A DNA stretch of 8,487 bases from Bacteroidetes bacterium UBA955 (GTDB taxonomy: Bacteria; Bacteroidota; Bacteroidia; NS11-12g; UBA955). Shown here piece by piece: positions 1-5,521 of the stretch. Position 1 is the stretch's first letter; each line of letters begins with the position of its first letter. The stretch lies in NCBI GenBank assembly GCA_002293105.1, contig DBCP01000116.1, positions 1 to 8,487 of the forward strand, written 5' to 3'. The position numbers were made by a program, and so were the translations under genes. The notes beneath the pieces are model-generated. The model ran no database searches. It was not told the origin of the DNA and worked only from the letters and a program-made list of their open reading frames with translations.

Positions 1-96
1 CCGGCGGAGGCAGTGGCTTTGTCGCAGCGCGTGAAGGTGAGGGTTTTGGAGGTGGATCGCACACGCAAACGGATTCAATTGACGATGAAGTTTTGA
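1..96 (+). CDS. Tex-like S1 RNA-binding protein, C-terminal end (partial)
   Basis: An open frame enters from the left edge and ends at TGA 94-96, giving the last 31 residues of a protein. The fragment contains VKVRVLEVDRTRKRIQLTMKF-type sequence: alternating hydrophobic strand residues, then a basic turn (RTRKR) and a final strand ending in TMKF. This is how the C-terminal S1 OB-fold of the transcription accessory protein Tex ends, where the consensus is close to VKVKVLEVD..RKRI.LTM. Tex is a cytoplasmic nucleic-acid-binding protein implicated in transcription and ribonucleoprotein processes. The S1 fold is clear; Tex rather than another S1 protein is inferred from the terminal position of the domain. 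Only 43 nt separate it from the next start codon. Confidence 0.7.
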   Translation, partial: PAEAVALSQRVKVRVLEVDRTRKRIQLTMKF

Positions 97-98
97 GG

Positions 99-126
99 TT
101 TGGCAAACACTTATTGACTAACTTTG
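99..126 (+). promoter_or_regulatory. Bacteroidota-type promoter of hutU
   Basis: TAACTTTG at 119-126 matches the Bacteroidota -7 consensus TAnnTTTG exactly. A TTTG at 99-102 lies 16 nt upstream and could be the -33 box, somewhat closer than the usual spacing. The -7 box ends 13 nt before the ATG at 140, so the untranslated leader would be only a few nucleotides. No Shine-Dalgarno sequence is present. It suggests hutU is transcribed separately from the upstream Tex-like gene. Confidence 0.5.
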
Positions 127-139
127 TACCTTTCTTACT

Positions 140-1816
140 ATGAGCGAATTCACAGGTAAATCACGGGTATTGAAGTCTCCCACGGGCAGCAAATTGAATT
201 GTAAAGGTTGGGTTCAAGAAGCGGCATATCGCATGTTGCACAACAACTTGGATCCCGAAGTGGCTGAACGTCCGGAAGATTTGATTGTATACGGCGGTTT
301 GGGAAAGGCAGCGCGCAATTGGCCTGCGTTTGACGATATCTGTCGGGCTTTGTTGGACCTGAACGACGATGAAACGTTGATGGTTCAGAGCGGAAAAGCG
401 GTTGCCATTTTGCCTACGCACAAGGATGCGCCGCGGGTGTTGATCAGCAATTCGCAGTTGGTACCCAATTGGGCAAACTGGGATCATTTCCGTGAATTGG
501 AAGAAAAGGGATTGATGATGTACGGTCAGATGACGGCCGGAAGTTGGATTTATATTGGTTCTCAAGGAATCGTACAGGGTACTTATGAGACTTATGCCGA
601 GTGTGCGAATCAGCATTTTGATGGTACGCTAAAGGGCACCTTGAATGTGACGGCGGGATTGGGTGGTATGGGCGGTGCTCAGCCATTGGCGATTACCATG
701 AACGAGGGGGTAGCATTGGTGGCGGAAGTGGAAGAATGGCGCATTCGCAAACGTTTGGAAACCCGTTATTTGGATGTGATGGCGCGCGACATCGATCAAG
801 GCATTGATATGGCATTGGCGGCGAAAGAGCGTGGCGATGCGGTGAGTATTGGTGTGCTGTGTAATGCTGTGGAATTGTTGGCGCGATTGATTGAGAGAGG
901 CGTTGTGCCCGATACGTTAACGGATCAAACCAGTGCGCACGACCCGTTGATTGGGTACTATCCCCAGGAGATGGACGTGGAAGCGGCAGATCGATTGAGA
1001 AAGAACGATCCGGATAAATACACCGAGTTGAGTTATCAAACCATGGTGAGGCATGTTGAGTTGATGCTTGAGTTGCAAAAGATGGGCAGTGTAACTTTCG
1101 ATTATGGCAACAATTTACGGGGCCGCGCTTTGGAGAAAGGGTTGAAGAATGCCTTCGATTTTCCGGGTTTTGTGCCTGCTTACATCCGTCCATTGTTCTG
1201 TCAGGGCAAAGGTCCTTTCCGATGGGTGGCGTTGAGTGGCGATCCCCATGATATCAAGGTGACCGATGATAAGATTTTGGAATTGTTTCCAGAGAACGAG
1301 AGTTTGAAGCGTTGGATTACCTTGGCTCAGGAGAAGATTGAGTTTCAGGGGTTGCCGGCGCGCATTTGCTGGTTGGGGCAGGGGGAGCGACAAAAAGCGG
1401 CATTGGCATTCAATGAATTGGTGAGGACAGGTGCGGTAAAAGCGCCGATTGTGATTGGTCGCGACCATTTGGATACGGGATCAGTGGCTTCGCCGAACCG
1501 CGAAACCGAGGCGATGATGGATGGTTCGGATGCGGTGGCAGATTGGCCGATCCTGAATGCTTTTGTGAACGTGGCTGGCGGCGCGAGTTGGGTGAGTTTG
1601 CACCACGGCGGTGGCGTGGGGATGGGTTATAGCATCCACAGTGGCATGGTGATTGTGGCGGATGGTACCGATGATGCAGAACAGCGCTTACGTCGCGTTT
1701 TACACAATGATCCAGGTATGGGGGTTGTACGTCACGCCGATGCTGGATACGAATTGGCCAAGGAAACTGCGAAGCAACACGGTTTGGATTTGTATGCCCG
1801 TTTGCACGGCGAGTAA
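140..1816 (+). CDS. hutU: Urocanate hydratase (urocanase)
   Basis: Encodes a 558-residue protein, the usual length for bacterial urocanase. The enzyme is cytoplasmic and converts urocanate to 4-imidazolone-5-propionate, the second step of histidine degradation, using tightly bound NAD+ as an electrophile. Recognisable segments are the N-terminal [11 protein letters not shown] (51-61), the glycine-rich NAD-binding stretch [12 protein letters not shown] (171-182), the signature [16 protein letters not shown] with the active-site-region cysteine at residue 410, and the C-terminal block [16 protein letters not shown] followed by [11 protein letters not shown] (about 488-498). Full length and all signature segments argue for an active enzyme. 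The start at 140 fits the family N-terminus and lies just after a promoter box. The other hut genes (hutH, hutI and the formiminoglutamate step) are not in the window. The gene ends 4 nt from the stop of the convergent toxin gene. Confidence 0.97.
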   Translation: MSEFTGKSRVLKSPTGSKLNCKGWVQEAAYRMLHNNLDPEVAERPEDLIVYGGLGKAARNWPAFDDICRALLDLNDDETLMVQSGKAVAILPTHKDAPRVLISNSQLVPNWANWDHFRELEEKGLMMYGQMTAGSWIYIGSQGIVQGTYETYAECANQHFDGTLKGTLNVTAGLGGMGGAQPLAITMNEGVALVAEVEEWRIRKRLETRYLDVMARDIDQGIDMALAAKERGDAVSIGVLCNAVELLARLIERGVVPDTLTDQTSAHDPLIGYYPQEMDVEAADRLRKNDPDKYTELSYQTMVRHVELMLELQKMGSVTFDYGNNLRGRALEKGLKNAFDFPGFVPAYIRPLFCQGKGPFRWVALSGDPHDIKVTDDKILELFPENESLKRWITLAQEKIEFQGLPARICWLGQGERQKAALAFNELVRTGAVKAPIVIGRDHLDTGSVASPNRETEAMMDGSDAVADWPILNAFVNVAGGASWVSLHHGGGVGMGYSIHSGMVIVADGTDDAEQRLRRVLHNDPGMGVVRHADAGYELAKETAKQHGLDLYARLHGE

Positions 1817-1820
1817 TTTG

Positions 1821-2168
1821 CTAAACGGCCAAGATCGTTTGTAAGCTTTTTTGAAGTTGCTCGGCTTGTGCGCTGGGCAATTCTCCCAATTTTTTTATGA
1901 GTCTTTGATTGTCGATGCTGCGAATTTGATCCACGATGACGTCGCTTGGTTCTGTGAGTCCGGTTGTGTGGGATTCGTTGAGGGGGAGGTGAACGCGGAG
2001 CAGGGTTGCGGGCGACAGCTGGGTGGTGAGTGGGCAGATGATGGAGGTGGAAAGCAGTCCTTGGATGAGTTGACTATGTACCACAACCACGGGGCGGGTT
2101 TTGCCGACTTCATGTCCTTTTTTGGGATTGAGGTTGGCCAGATAAATTTCAAACGGCTTGGTGACCAT
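1821..2168 (-). CDS. MazF/PemK-family endoribonuclease toxin
   Basis: A 115-residue protein with the full set of MazF-family landmarks. The N-terminal strand (EIYLANLNPKKGHE) is followed by GKTRPVVVV, where Arg25 is the catalytic arginine, then IICPLTTQ with Thr48/Thr49 at the catalytic threonine position, and a C-terminal SDVIVDQIRSID block before KKLGEL. The length and residue numbering are close to those of Bacillus subtilis MazF. Members are cytoplasmic sequence-specific mRNA interferases held inactive by an antitoxin. The gene starts 2 nt after the antitoxin stop, so the two are almost certainly co-transcribed and translationally coupled. Nothing visible suggests inactivation. Its cleavage sequence cannot be told from this. 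The TAG stop lies 4 nt from the end of hutU and no clear terminator separates the convergent genes. Confidence 0.93.
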   Translation of the reverse strand: MVTKPFEIYLANLNPKKGHEVGKTRPVVVVHSQLIQGLLSTSIICPLTTQLSPATLLRVHLPLNESHTTGLTEPSDVIVDQIRSIDNQRLIKKLGELPSAQAEQLQKSLQTILAV

Positions 2169-2170
2169 GA

Positions 2171-2440
2171 TTAATCTTCCATTAATTCGTCAATGGCATC
2201 AAAATCGGCCAATGCCTCCCGGGAACTGTTGTAAACGACCTTGGCTTCTGCTACTAGTTGCATGCGGGTTTGGTTTTCAATGATGCTTTTTGTGTGCGAA
2301 TCGAGGGTTTCTACAATGAATTTGTTGCGCGACAGGGATAGGCCATCAGACAGACGGTCAATTTCTGAGAGTAGGTAACGAGGTAGTTTTAAGGAGATCA
2401 TGACAATGTCTGGTTTGTTGAGTTCTTTGTACGATTTCAT
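2171..2440 (-). CDS. Ribbon-helix-helix antitoxin of the MazF-type toxin
   Basis: An 89-residue protein directly upstream of the toxin. Residues about 13-40 (IVMISLKLPRYLLSEIDRL followed by GLSLSRNKFI) form a ribbon-helix-helix DNA-binding domain: a short beta-strand, a first helix starting after the LP, then the second helix after SRN. The C-terminal tail is acidic and ends in DFDAIDELMED, the kind of flexible segment that wraps and blocks MazF. The start at 2440 is chosen because a strong Shine-Dalgarno lies 7 nt upstream; an in-frame extension to 2527 adds 29 residues that do not fit the family and would run across the promoter. It should neutralise the toxin and repress its own promoter, over which three phased GATATA repeats lie. 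Confidence 0.88.
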   Translation of the reverse strand: MKSYKELNKPDIVMISLKLPRYLLSEIDRLSDGLSLSRNKFIVETLDSHTKSIIENQTRMQLVAEAKVVYNSSREALADFDAIDELMED

Positions 2441-2447
2441 TTGTTGG

Positions 2448-2453
2448 TCCTCC
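2448..2453 (-). promoter_or_regulatory. Shine-Dalgarno of the antitoxin gene
   Basis: Reading the minus strand, GGAGGA occurs 7 nt before the ATG at 2440. It decides the antitoxin start over the longer in-frame ORF. It is notable because the other starts in this window lack a clear Shine-Dalgarno, as is usual for Bacteroidota. Confidence 0.7.
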
Positions 2454-2460
2454 AAAATTA

Positions 2461-2493
2461 GATATAATACAAAGATATACAAAAGCGATATAC
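2461..2493. repeat. Three GATATA direct repeats at 13-bp period (likely operator)
   Basis: GATATA starts at 2461, 2474 and 2487; the last two copies extend to GATATAC. The spacing is exactly 13 bp each time. A degenerate fourth copy (AATATAT) begins at 2500, in the same phase. The array covers the -7 box of the antitoxin-toxin operon. Ribbon-helix-helix antitoxins commonly bind short repeats as arrays of dimers, so this is the likely autoregulatory operator. The repeats are seen directly; the binding is inferred. Confidence 0.45.
2470..2477 (-). promoter_or_regulatory. -7 promoter box of the antitoxin-toxin operon
   Basis: On the minus strand TATCTTTG fits TAnnTTTG exactly and is placed to start transcription some 15-25 nt before the Shine-Dalgarno. 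No convincing -33 TTG box is visible in the AT-rich DNA upstream. The box overlaps the middle copy of the GATATA repeats, so a protein bound there would block RNA polymerase. Confidence 0.5.
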
Positions 2494-2520
2494 GATAAAA
2501 ATATATTTGGATTTGTGTAT

Positions 2521-2658
2521 TTTGCAACTTCGTTTGGGTATGATGCCTCCGGCAACCGCCTGTGGAAGAAAGTAACCCCCAAAGGCAGTGGCGCTGTCAT
2601 ATCTACTTTTTTACTATCTTCGTGTTGCACAAAGAAAAGAAATCTGTCGTTACGTTAA
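2521..2658 (+). pseudogene. Fragment of an Rhs/YD-repeat protein
   Basis: Read in the frame of codon 2521-2523, the DNA gives FATSFGYDASGNRLWKKV and then TPKGSGAVISTF. YDASGNR is the hallmark of the YD repeat of Rhs and related polymorphic toxin shells, where the next strand usually continues as a WKKV-like segment. After ISTF (about 2610) the similarity stops and the frame runs through unrelated sequence (LLSSCCTKKRNLSLR) to TAA 2656-2658. There is no start codon and no further repeat upstream, where the antitoxin promoter begins. This is a scrap of a large secreted toxin-delivery gene. It shares moderate GC with the flanks, unlike the AT-rich DNA that follows. Confidence 0.7.
2611..2624 (+). 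repeat. 14-bp repeat copy 1 (TTACTATCTTCGTG)
   Basis: The same 14 bp occurs as an exact reverse complement at 6014-6027. This copy begins exactly where the YD-repeat similarity ends. It contains TATCTTCG, one mismatch from the Bacteroidota -7 box TAnnTTTG, so it may simply be a displaced promoter. No gene starts close downstream. Confidence 0.35.
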
Positions 2659-2709
2659 ATTAGAATACTCACAGCCGCTATTTACATTTAGCTTCAATAT
2701 ACTATTTGA

Positions 2710-2835
2710 AAATGCCAAGAAGTAATTAATGGTTTTAAAATGAATAGAGGGAAGTGTTTTAATCGACAGAATTGGAATAGAAAATTCATACAAATGGATC
2801 CAAAGAGTCCAAAAAATGTAACGGATATTAAATAA
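2710..2835 (+). pseudogene. Possible toxin-tip tail upstream of the lipoprotein gene
   Basis: An open frame runs from 2710 to TAA 2833-2835 (41 codons before the stop). Its only ATG is at 2740, which would give a 31-residue peptide (MNRGKCFNRQNWNRKFIQ, then MDPKSPKNVTDIK). The composition is protein-like, basic and aromatic. It ends 20 nt before the start of a small lipoprotein gene, the arrangement expected of the C-terminal end of a polymorphic toxin followed by its immunity gene. I do not recognise the domain. It may instead be a chance frame or a small independent gene. Confidence 0.3.
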
Positions 2836-2855
2836 TTATTTTTATACGCACTTGA

Positions 2856-3320
2856 ATGTTAAGAATTTTAATAATTTGTTTATTGTTAAATTTGTCTTCC
2901 TGTACTAAAAAGCATGTAATTTACTATGTGGATGAAAAGTTTAATGGTTTAATTGGTGTTATCTATTCAAATTCTGGTAAGGATGATAATATGAGCTATT
3001 ATCATATTAGCGGGGATAGTAATATTATTATCAAGGATAAAAACAGATTTATTTCTGGCGCCGTAAAAATTGAATTTATTGTCCGGAATGAAAAAAATGT
3101 TGAATTATACAGAATGGGGTGTTGTGACATTGTAAATGAAAATTTAAAAAAGGTGAATTTTTTCAATACTTGTTCCATCAGTACAATTATAAATAAAAAC
3201 ATATCAACAGAATACACTCTAATTAGCATTAGTGATTCTACAAAAAGTGAACCATCAGATTTGGAGGTACAGGTATTTAAAGAAAAGATTCATGCAGTTA
3301 TAGATGGTATAGAAAACTAA
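2856..3320 (+). CDS. Small lipoprotein of unknown family, possible immunity protein
   Basis: A 154-residue protein. The N-terminus MLRILIICLLLNLSSC is a short lipoprotein signal peptide with lipobox LSSC, so cleavage and lipidation would fall at Cys16, placing the mature protein on a membrane facing the periplasm or outside. The mature part (about 139 residues) is beta-rich in appearance with a CC pair (MGCCD) and a further Cys in FNTCSIS; no known domain was recognised. The DNA is far more AT-rich than hutU or the SDR gene, which suggests acquisition. It sits between two scraps that look like toxin tails, so an immunity role against a periplasm- or envelope-acting toxin is plausible but inferred from context alone. 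No Shine-Dalgarno is seen. Confidence 0.7.
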   Translation: MLRILIICLLLNLSSCTKKHVIYYVDEKFNGLIGVIYSNSGKDDNMSYYHISGDSNIIIKDKNRFISGAVKIEFIVRNEKNVELYRMGCCDIVNENLKKVNFFNTCSISTIINKNISTEYTLISISDSTKSEPSDLEVQVFKEKIHAVIDGIEN

Positions 3321-3346
3321 TCGCGACAATAATGAAAAAAATGTAA

Positions 3347-3496
3347 GTACTAACCTTTCCAATATGTCAGAATGGAGTAATCCGACAAATTGATCGCCGG
3401 AAAGAACTAAATAAAATCAACAAATACAGGAAAATATTCCAAACAAGAGATGACAGAATACCCATTATTTACACCCCCAGAAAGCTTGGCTGTTAA
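3347..3496 (+). pseudogene. Possible second toxin-tip tail
   Basis: A frame without a start codon opens after TAA 3344-3346 and ends at TAA 3494-3496, reading VLTFPICQNGVIRQIDRR, KELNKINKYRKIFQTRDDR and finally IPIIYTPRKLGC. It is strongly basic and looks like the C-terminus of a nuclease-type toxin tip, though no family was recognised. Its last 47 nt overlap, in another frame, an open frame starting at ATG 3450 that leads into the next gene; overlap of a toxin 3' end with the immunity start is a familiar arrangement. The 5' part of the toxin is absent. It could also be noncoding. Confidence 0.35.
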
Positions 3497-3518
3497 AGGG
3501 ACAAAAAATTAGACAAAG

Positions 3519-3986
3519 TTGGAAGCTCAAGCATACTTTGATTGGTTTATGGAAGTAAGAAAGCAACGAGTTTCTAATTTCCTTGATTTTATTAGGTATG
3601 ATTTAACCGGTAATGTTGAACATGATTTAGTAACGATCTCTCAAAAACTATTTGATACGGTAAATATTCATGATTTTTATTCCATAAGAGAAATAGATGG
3701 TGCAAAAAAGCTTAACGATTATGGGCTAGCAATAGCAGCAGACATGGGATTGCTTTTAGCGCAGTTATTAGAAGATCTAAAACCTAGTCTTTATTGGGAA
3801 ATTGGAAAGGGTCCTAAGTCTTATCACGGTTACAACCTTCCTATCTTGAAATTTTTTGTTGGCACGACATCAGAGGTTGATCTATTGTTTTTTTCTATTA
3901 TCAAAATAGGCGTTAGTTTAAATGTTGATCAACGCCCTTTTGATTGGTTAACTTCACTAAAAAACTTTGAAAAAGCAGCTAAATGA
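3519..3986 (+). CDS. Soluble protein of unknown function, probable orphan immunity protein (possibly N-terminally truncated)
   Basis: From TTG 3519 the frame gives 155 residues; the first in-frame ATG is 3549 (residue 11). No signal peptide or membrane segment is visible, so it is probably cytoplasmic. The N-terminal part (EAQAYFDWFMEVRKQRVSNF) is amphipathic and helical, and the protein ends DWLTSLKNFEKAAK. In the same frame upstream, ATG 3450 begins MTEYPLFTPPESLAVKGTKN and runs into TAG 3510-3512, then TKLEAQAYFDWF. The PPESLAV...TKLEA text reads naturally into the downstream protein, so the original gene may have begun at 3450 (178 codons counting the TAG) and suffered a nonsense change. 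In that case 3450-3986 is a pseudogene, or translation restarts at TTG 3519 or ATG 3549. Its place after a toxin-like tail suggests immunity. No named family was recognised. Confidence 0.6.
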   Translation: MEAQAYFDWFMEVRKQRVSNFLDFIRYDLTGNVEHDLVTISQKLFDTVNIHDFYSIREIDGAKKLNDYGLAIAADMGLLLAQLLEDLKPSLYWEIGKGPKSYHGYNLPILKFFVGTTSEVDLLFFSIIKIGVSLNVDQRPFDWLTSLKNFEKAAK

Positions 3987-4116
3987 AAATGATGTTGAAT
4001 GACCTCTTTTCTGAAACTCTAATTTCGGTTGTCTGATATACGGGCAGGGGTCAGTATTAAATAGTTTGAATTTGGCATTTGTATGGGATGATTTCTGTGC
4101 GTATTGTTGTTATTAC
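3987..4116. other. Intergenic gap between convergent genes, with a possible mobile-element end
   Basis: The gap lies between the plus-strand gene ending at 3986 and the minus-strand gene ending at 4117. It contains a G-rich patch, CGGGCAGGGGTCAG (about 4040-4053), unlike the AT-rich DNA around it, then a T/G-biased stretch to about 4105. The GGGGTCAGT word resembles sequences I associate with ends of small Bacteroidota transposable elements, but no transposase, partner end or target duplication is visible. No clear terminator hairpin was found. Confidence 0.2.
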
Positions 4117-4809
4117 TCAATCAATGGGTTTGTTGATATACAATCCTTCGGCTTTAATATCAACAAACAATCTGCTGTTAGATAAATTTATATTATTATC
4201 TGCTGAAGTATTAAACCAAAAGTAAATTTCTGAGTCATCAAAGCTGATTCCTTTTGTGTATTCCATGTTGTTGTTAATATCTTCAATAAATTGAGCCAAA
4301 GTAATTCCTCTTCTATACATCTCGAGTTTATCAGAAGATATTGTTATTGAATCCATTGAATAATATTTTTTAGCGAATAGTGAATCATTTAAAATTGCCG
4401 TGTAATCACCTTTTTTCAATACAATGTTAAATTGGTTTATTTTTGATTGTATTCCACTGATTCCAGGTTCCATTGAGCCACCAAACAATTGCCGTACAGA
4501 GTTTTCTCCTGATACATATTCTTTTGAAAGTTCAACTGAAACGCCCCAAGCAATTTTTTTTGATTCTCTTTGAAAGGGGATTATTGTATAGCCTCCTACA
4601 CTGTTTTCAATGACCTGCACTGTTCTTACTTTTACATTTTTAATTGTATAATACTCCTTCTGCTTTTTGAAAAGGAGATAATAACCTAAAACCGAAAAAG
4701 TTAAAAGTACAAAGCCAATGTAAATTGCAATAGTGTATTTCTTATTCACAGGAGCCATTGAAGTAAGTGGATTTAAAAGGAGTGAAGTTTTACAATATGT
4801 TTTGCTCAT
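4117..4809 (-). CDS. Single-pass membrane protein of unknown function
   Basis: A 230-residue protein from ATG 4809, or 213 residues from ATG 4758 (residue 18, MAPVNKKYTIAIY). One strong transmembrane segment lies at about residues 25-47 (YTIAIYIGFVLLTFSVLGYYLLF), followed by a lysine-rich patch (KKQK) and a large domain of about 180 residues. The domain has a GGYTIIPF segment, GGSMEPGISG near the middle and a serine/asparagine-rich C-terminus (FNTSADNNINLSNSRLF). I do not recognise the family. The long start overlaps the end of the Imm11-like gene by 20 nt, suggesting co-transcription and possibly coupled translation; the shorter start leaves a 31-nt gap and begins a cleaner anchor. Neither has a Shine-Dalgarno. 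The AT-rich DNA and the neighbour make an immunity-related or accessory role possible, but this is inference. Confidence 0.75.
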   Translation of the reverse strand: MSKTYCKTSLLLNPLTSMAPVNKKYTIAIYIGFVLLTFSVLGYYLLFKKQKEYYTIKNVKVRTVQVIENSVGGYTIIPFQRESKKIAWGVSVELSKEYVSGENSVRQLFGGSMEPGISGIQSKINQFNIVLKKGDYTAILNDSLFAKKYYSMDSITISSDKLEMYRRGITLAQFIEDINNNMEYTKGISFDDSEIYFWFNTSADNNINLSNSRLFVDIKAEGLYINKPID

Positions 4810-5521
4810 TAAAATCTAATCCTGTAACATTATGAATTTTGAGAGCTTCAACTAGTCGGAGGGAAATAAAGCAATTTAGAAACATATGTCCGAAGTAAAA
4901 CAAGTCAAATTCTTTTTTTTTAAATTCATCAGTCAAAGCGAGTTTTGAAGCAGAAATGTATTTCATTGACAAGCTTTTCCTAAATTTGATATACTCTTGA
5001 TAAGAGTTGATTTCCACATCATTGATTTTCATGTAGGCTAAATTGCTAACATGAAATATTGATTTTTCATAATCAATATTCTCTAAAAAAAAGTCATTAT
5101 TATCTTTGAAATGCAGCCAGTAATAGGGTAGCTTTTTCCCTTTTACAATAATGATTGCAGGGTAATATCTATGCTCAATTAAATTGAAATGACTGAAAAT
5201 GTCTCTTACCTTTGGATTGATTAAAAACCCTTTGGCAGAAACGTTACTTGGGCTTACAACATCAGTCAATATAGCATTATCTTCTAATTCAAAAATTAGT
5301 TCGGGCTCAAAATTTGGAAAATCTTCATTATTTAGTTTAGTCATTGAATTAGGCTGCTCAAACCATTTTGAAGTTAATCCCATACACGTAGGCATTCCCT
5401 TGCATTGAGGATATAAGTCCCCTACAATTTTCTCATCTCCTGTGTTATGAAAAAAGAAGTACTTCACTGAAATATCATTTAATTGATGGGATTTGCCATG
5501 TGCCTCGGATGAATTCTTCAA
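4790..5521 (-). CDS. Imm11-family (DUF1629-like) immunity protein
   Basis: 243 residues from TTG 5521. The layout fits Imm11/DUF1629: an N-terminal strand and loop with VGDLYPQCKGM (33-43), a long variable middle, a central strand region RYYPAIIIVKGKKLPYYWLHF (118-138) before DFFLENIDYEKSIF, and a C-terminal helix ending ISLRLVEALKIHNVTGLDF (219-237), which matches the family's closing pattern of S.RL.E.L...G.TG..F. Imm11 proteins are cytoplasmic immunity proteins found beside polymorphic toxins; here no toxin is adjacent, so it would be an orphan. The TTG start overlaps the preceding stop by 4 nt (TTGA), consistent with coupling, but GTG 5467 (residue 19) begins VKYFFFHNTGD, which looks more like the family N-terminus and may be the true start. 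Family assignment is by eye. Confidence 0.72.
   Translation of the reverse strand: MKNSSEAHGKSHQLNDISVKYFFFHNTGDEKIVGDLYPQCKGMPTCMGLTSKWFEQPNSMTKLNNEDFPNFEPELIFELEDNAILTDVVSPSNVSAKGFLINPKVRDIFSHFNLIEHRYYPAIIIVKGKKLPYYWLHFKDNNDFFLENIDYEKSIFHVSNLAYMKINDVEINSYQEYIKFRKSLSMKYISASKLALTDEFKKKEFDLFYFGHMFLNCFISLRLVEALKIHNVTGLDFNEQNIL

Noticed and set aside
161..1468. Several long minus-strand open frames (161-616, 693-1193, 1115-1468) antisense to hutU.
   Set aside because: They lie wholly opposite a full-length conserved gene, have no recognisable domains and look like products of its codon bias.
1851..2174. Plus-strand open frame opposite the MazF-type toxin gene.
   Set aside because: The minus strand carries clear MazF-family motifs and a coupled antitoxin; the plus frame has no family features.
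2441..2527. In-frame 29-residue N-terminal extension of the antitoxin.
   Set aside because: It crosses the promoter box and repeats, lies upstream of the Shine-Dalgarno, and precedes the normal start of the ribbon-helix-helix domain.
3002..3229. Minus-strand hydrophobic open frame opposite the lipoprotein gene.
   Set aside because: Its apparent membrane character arises from antisense of AT-rich codons; the plus strand has a proper lipoprotein signal.
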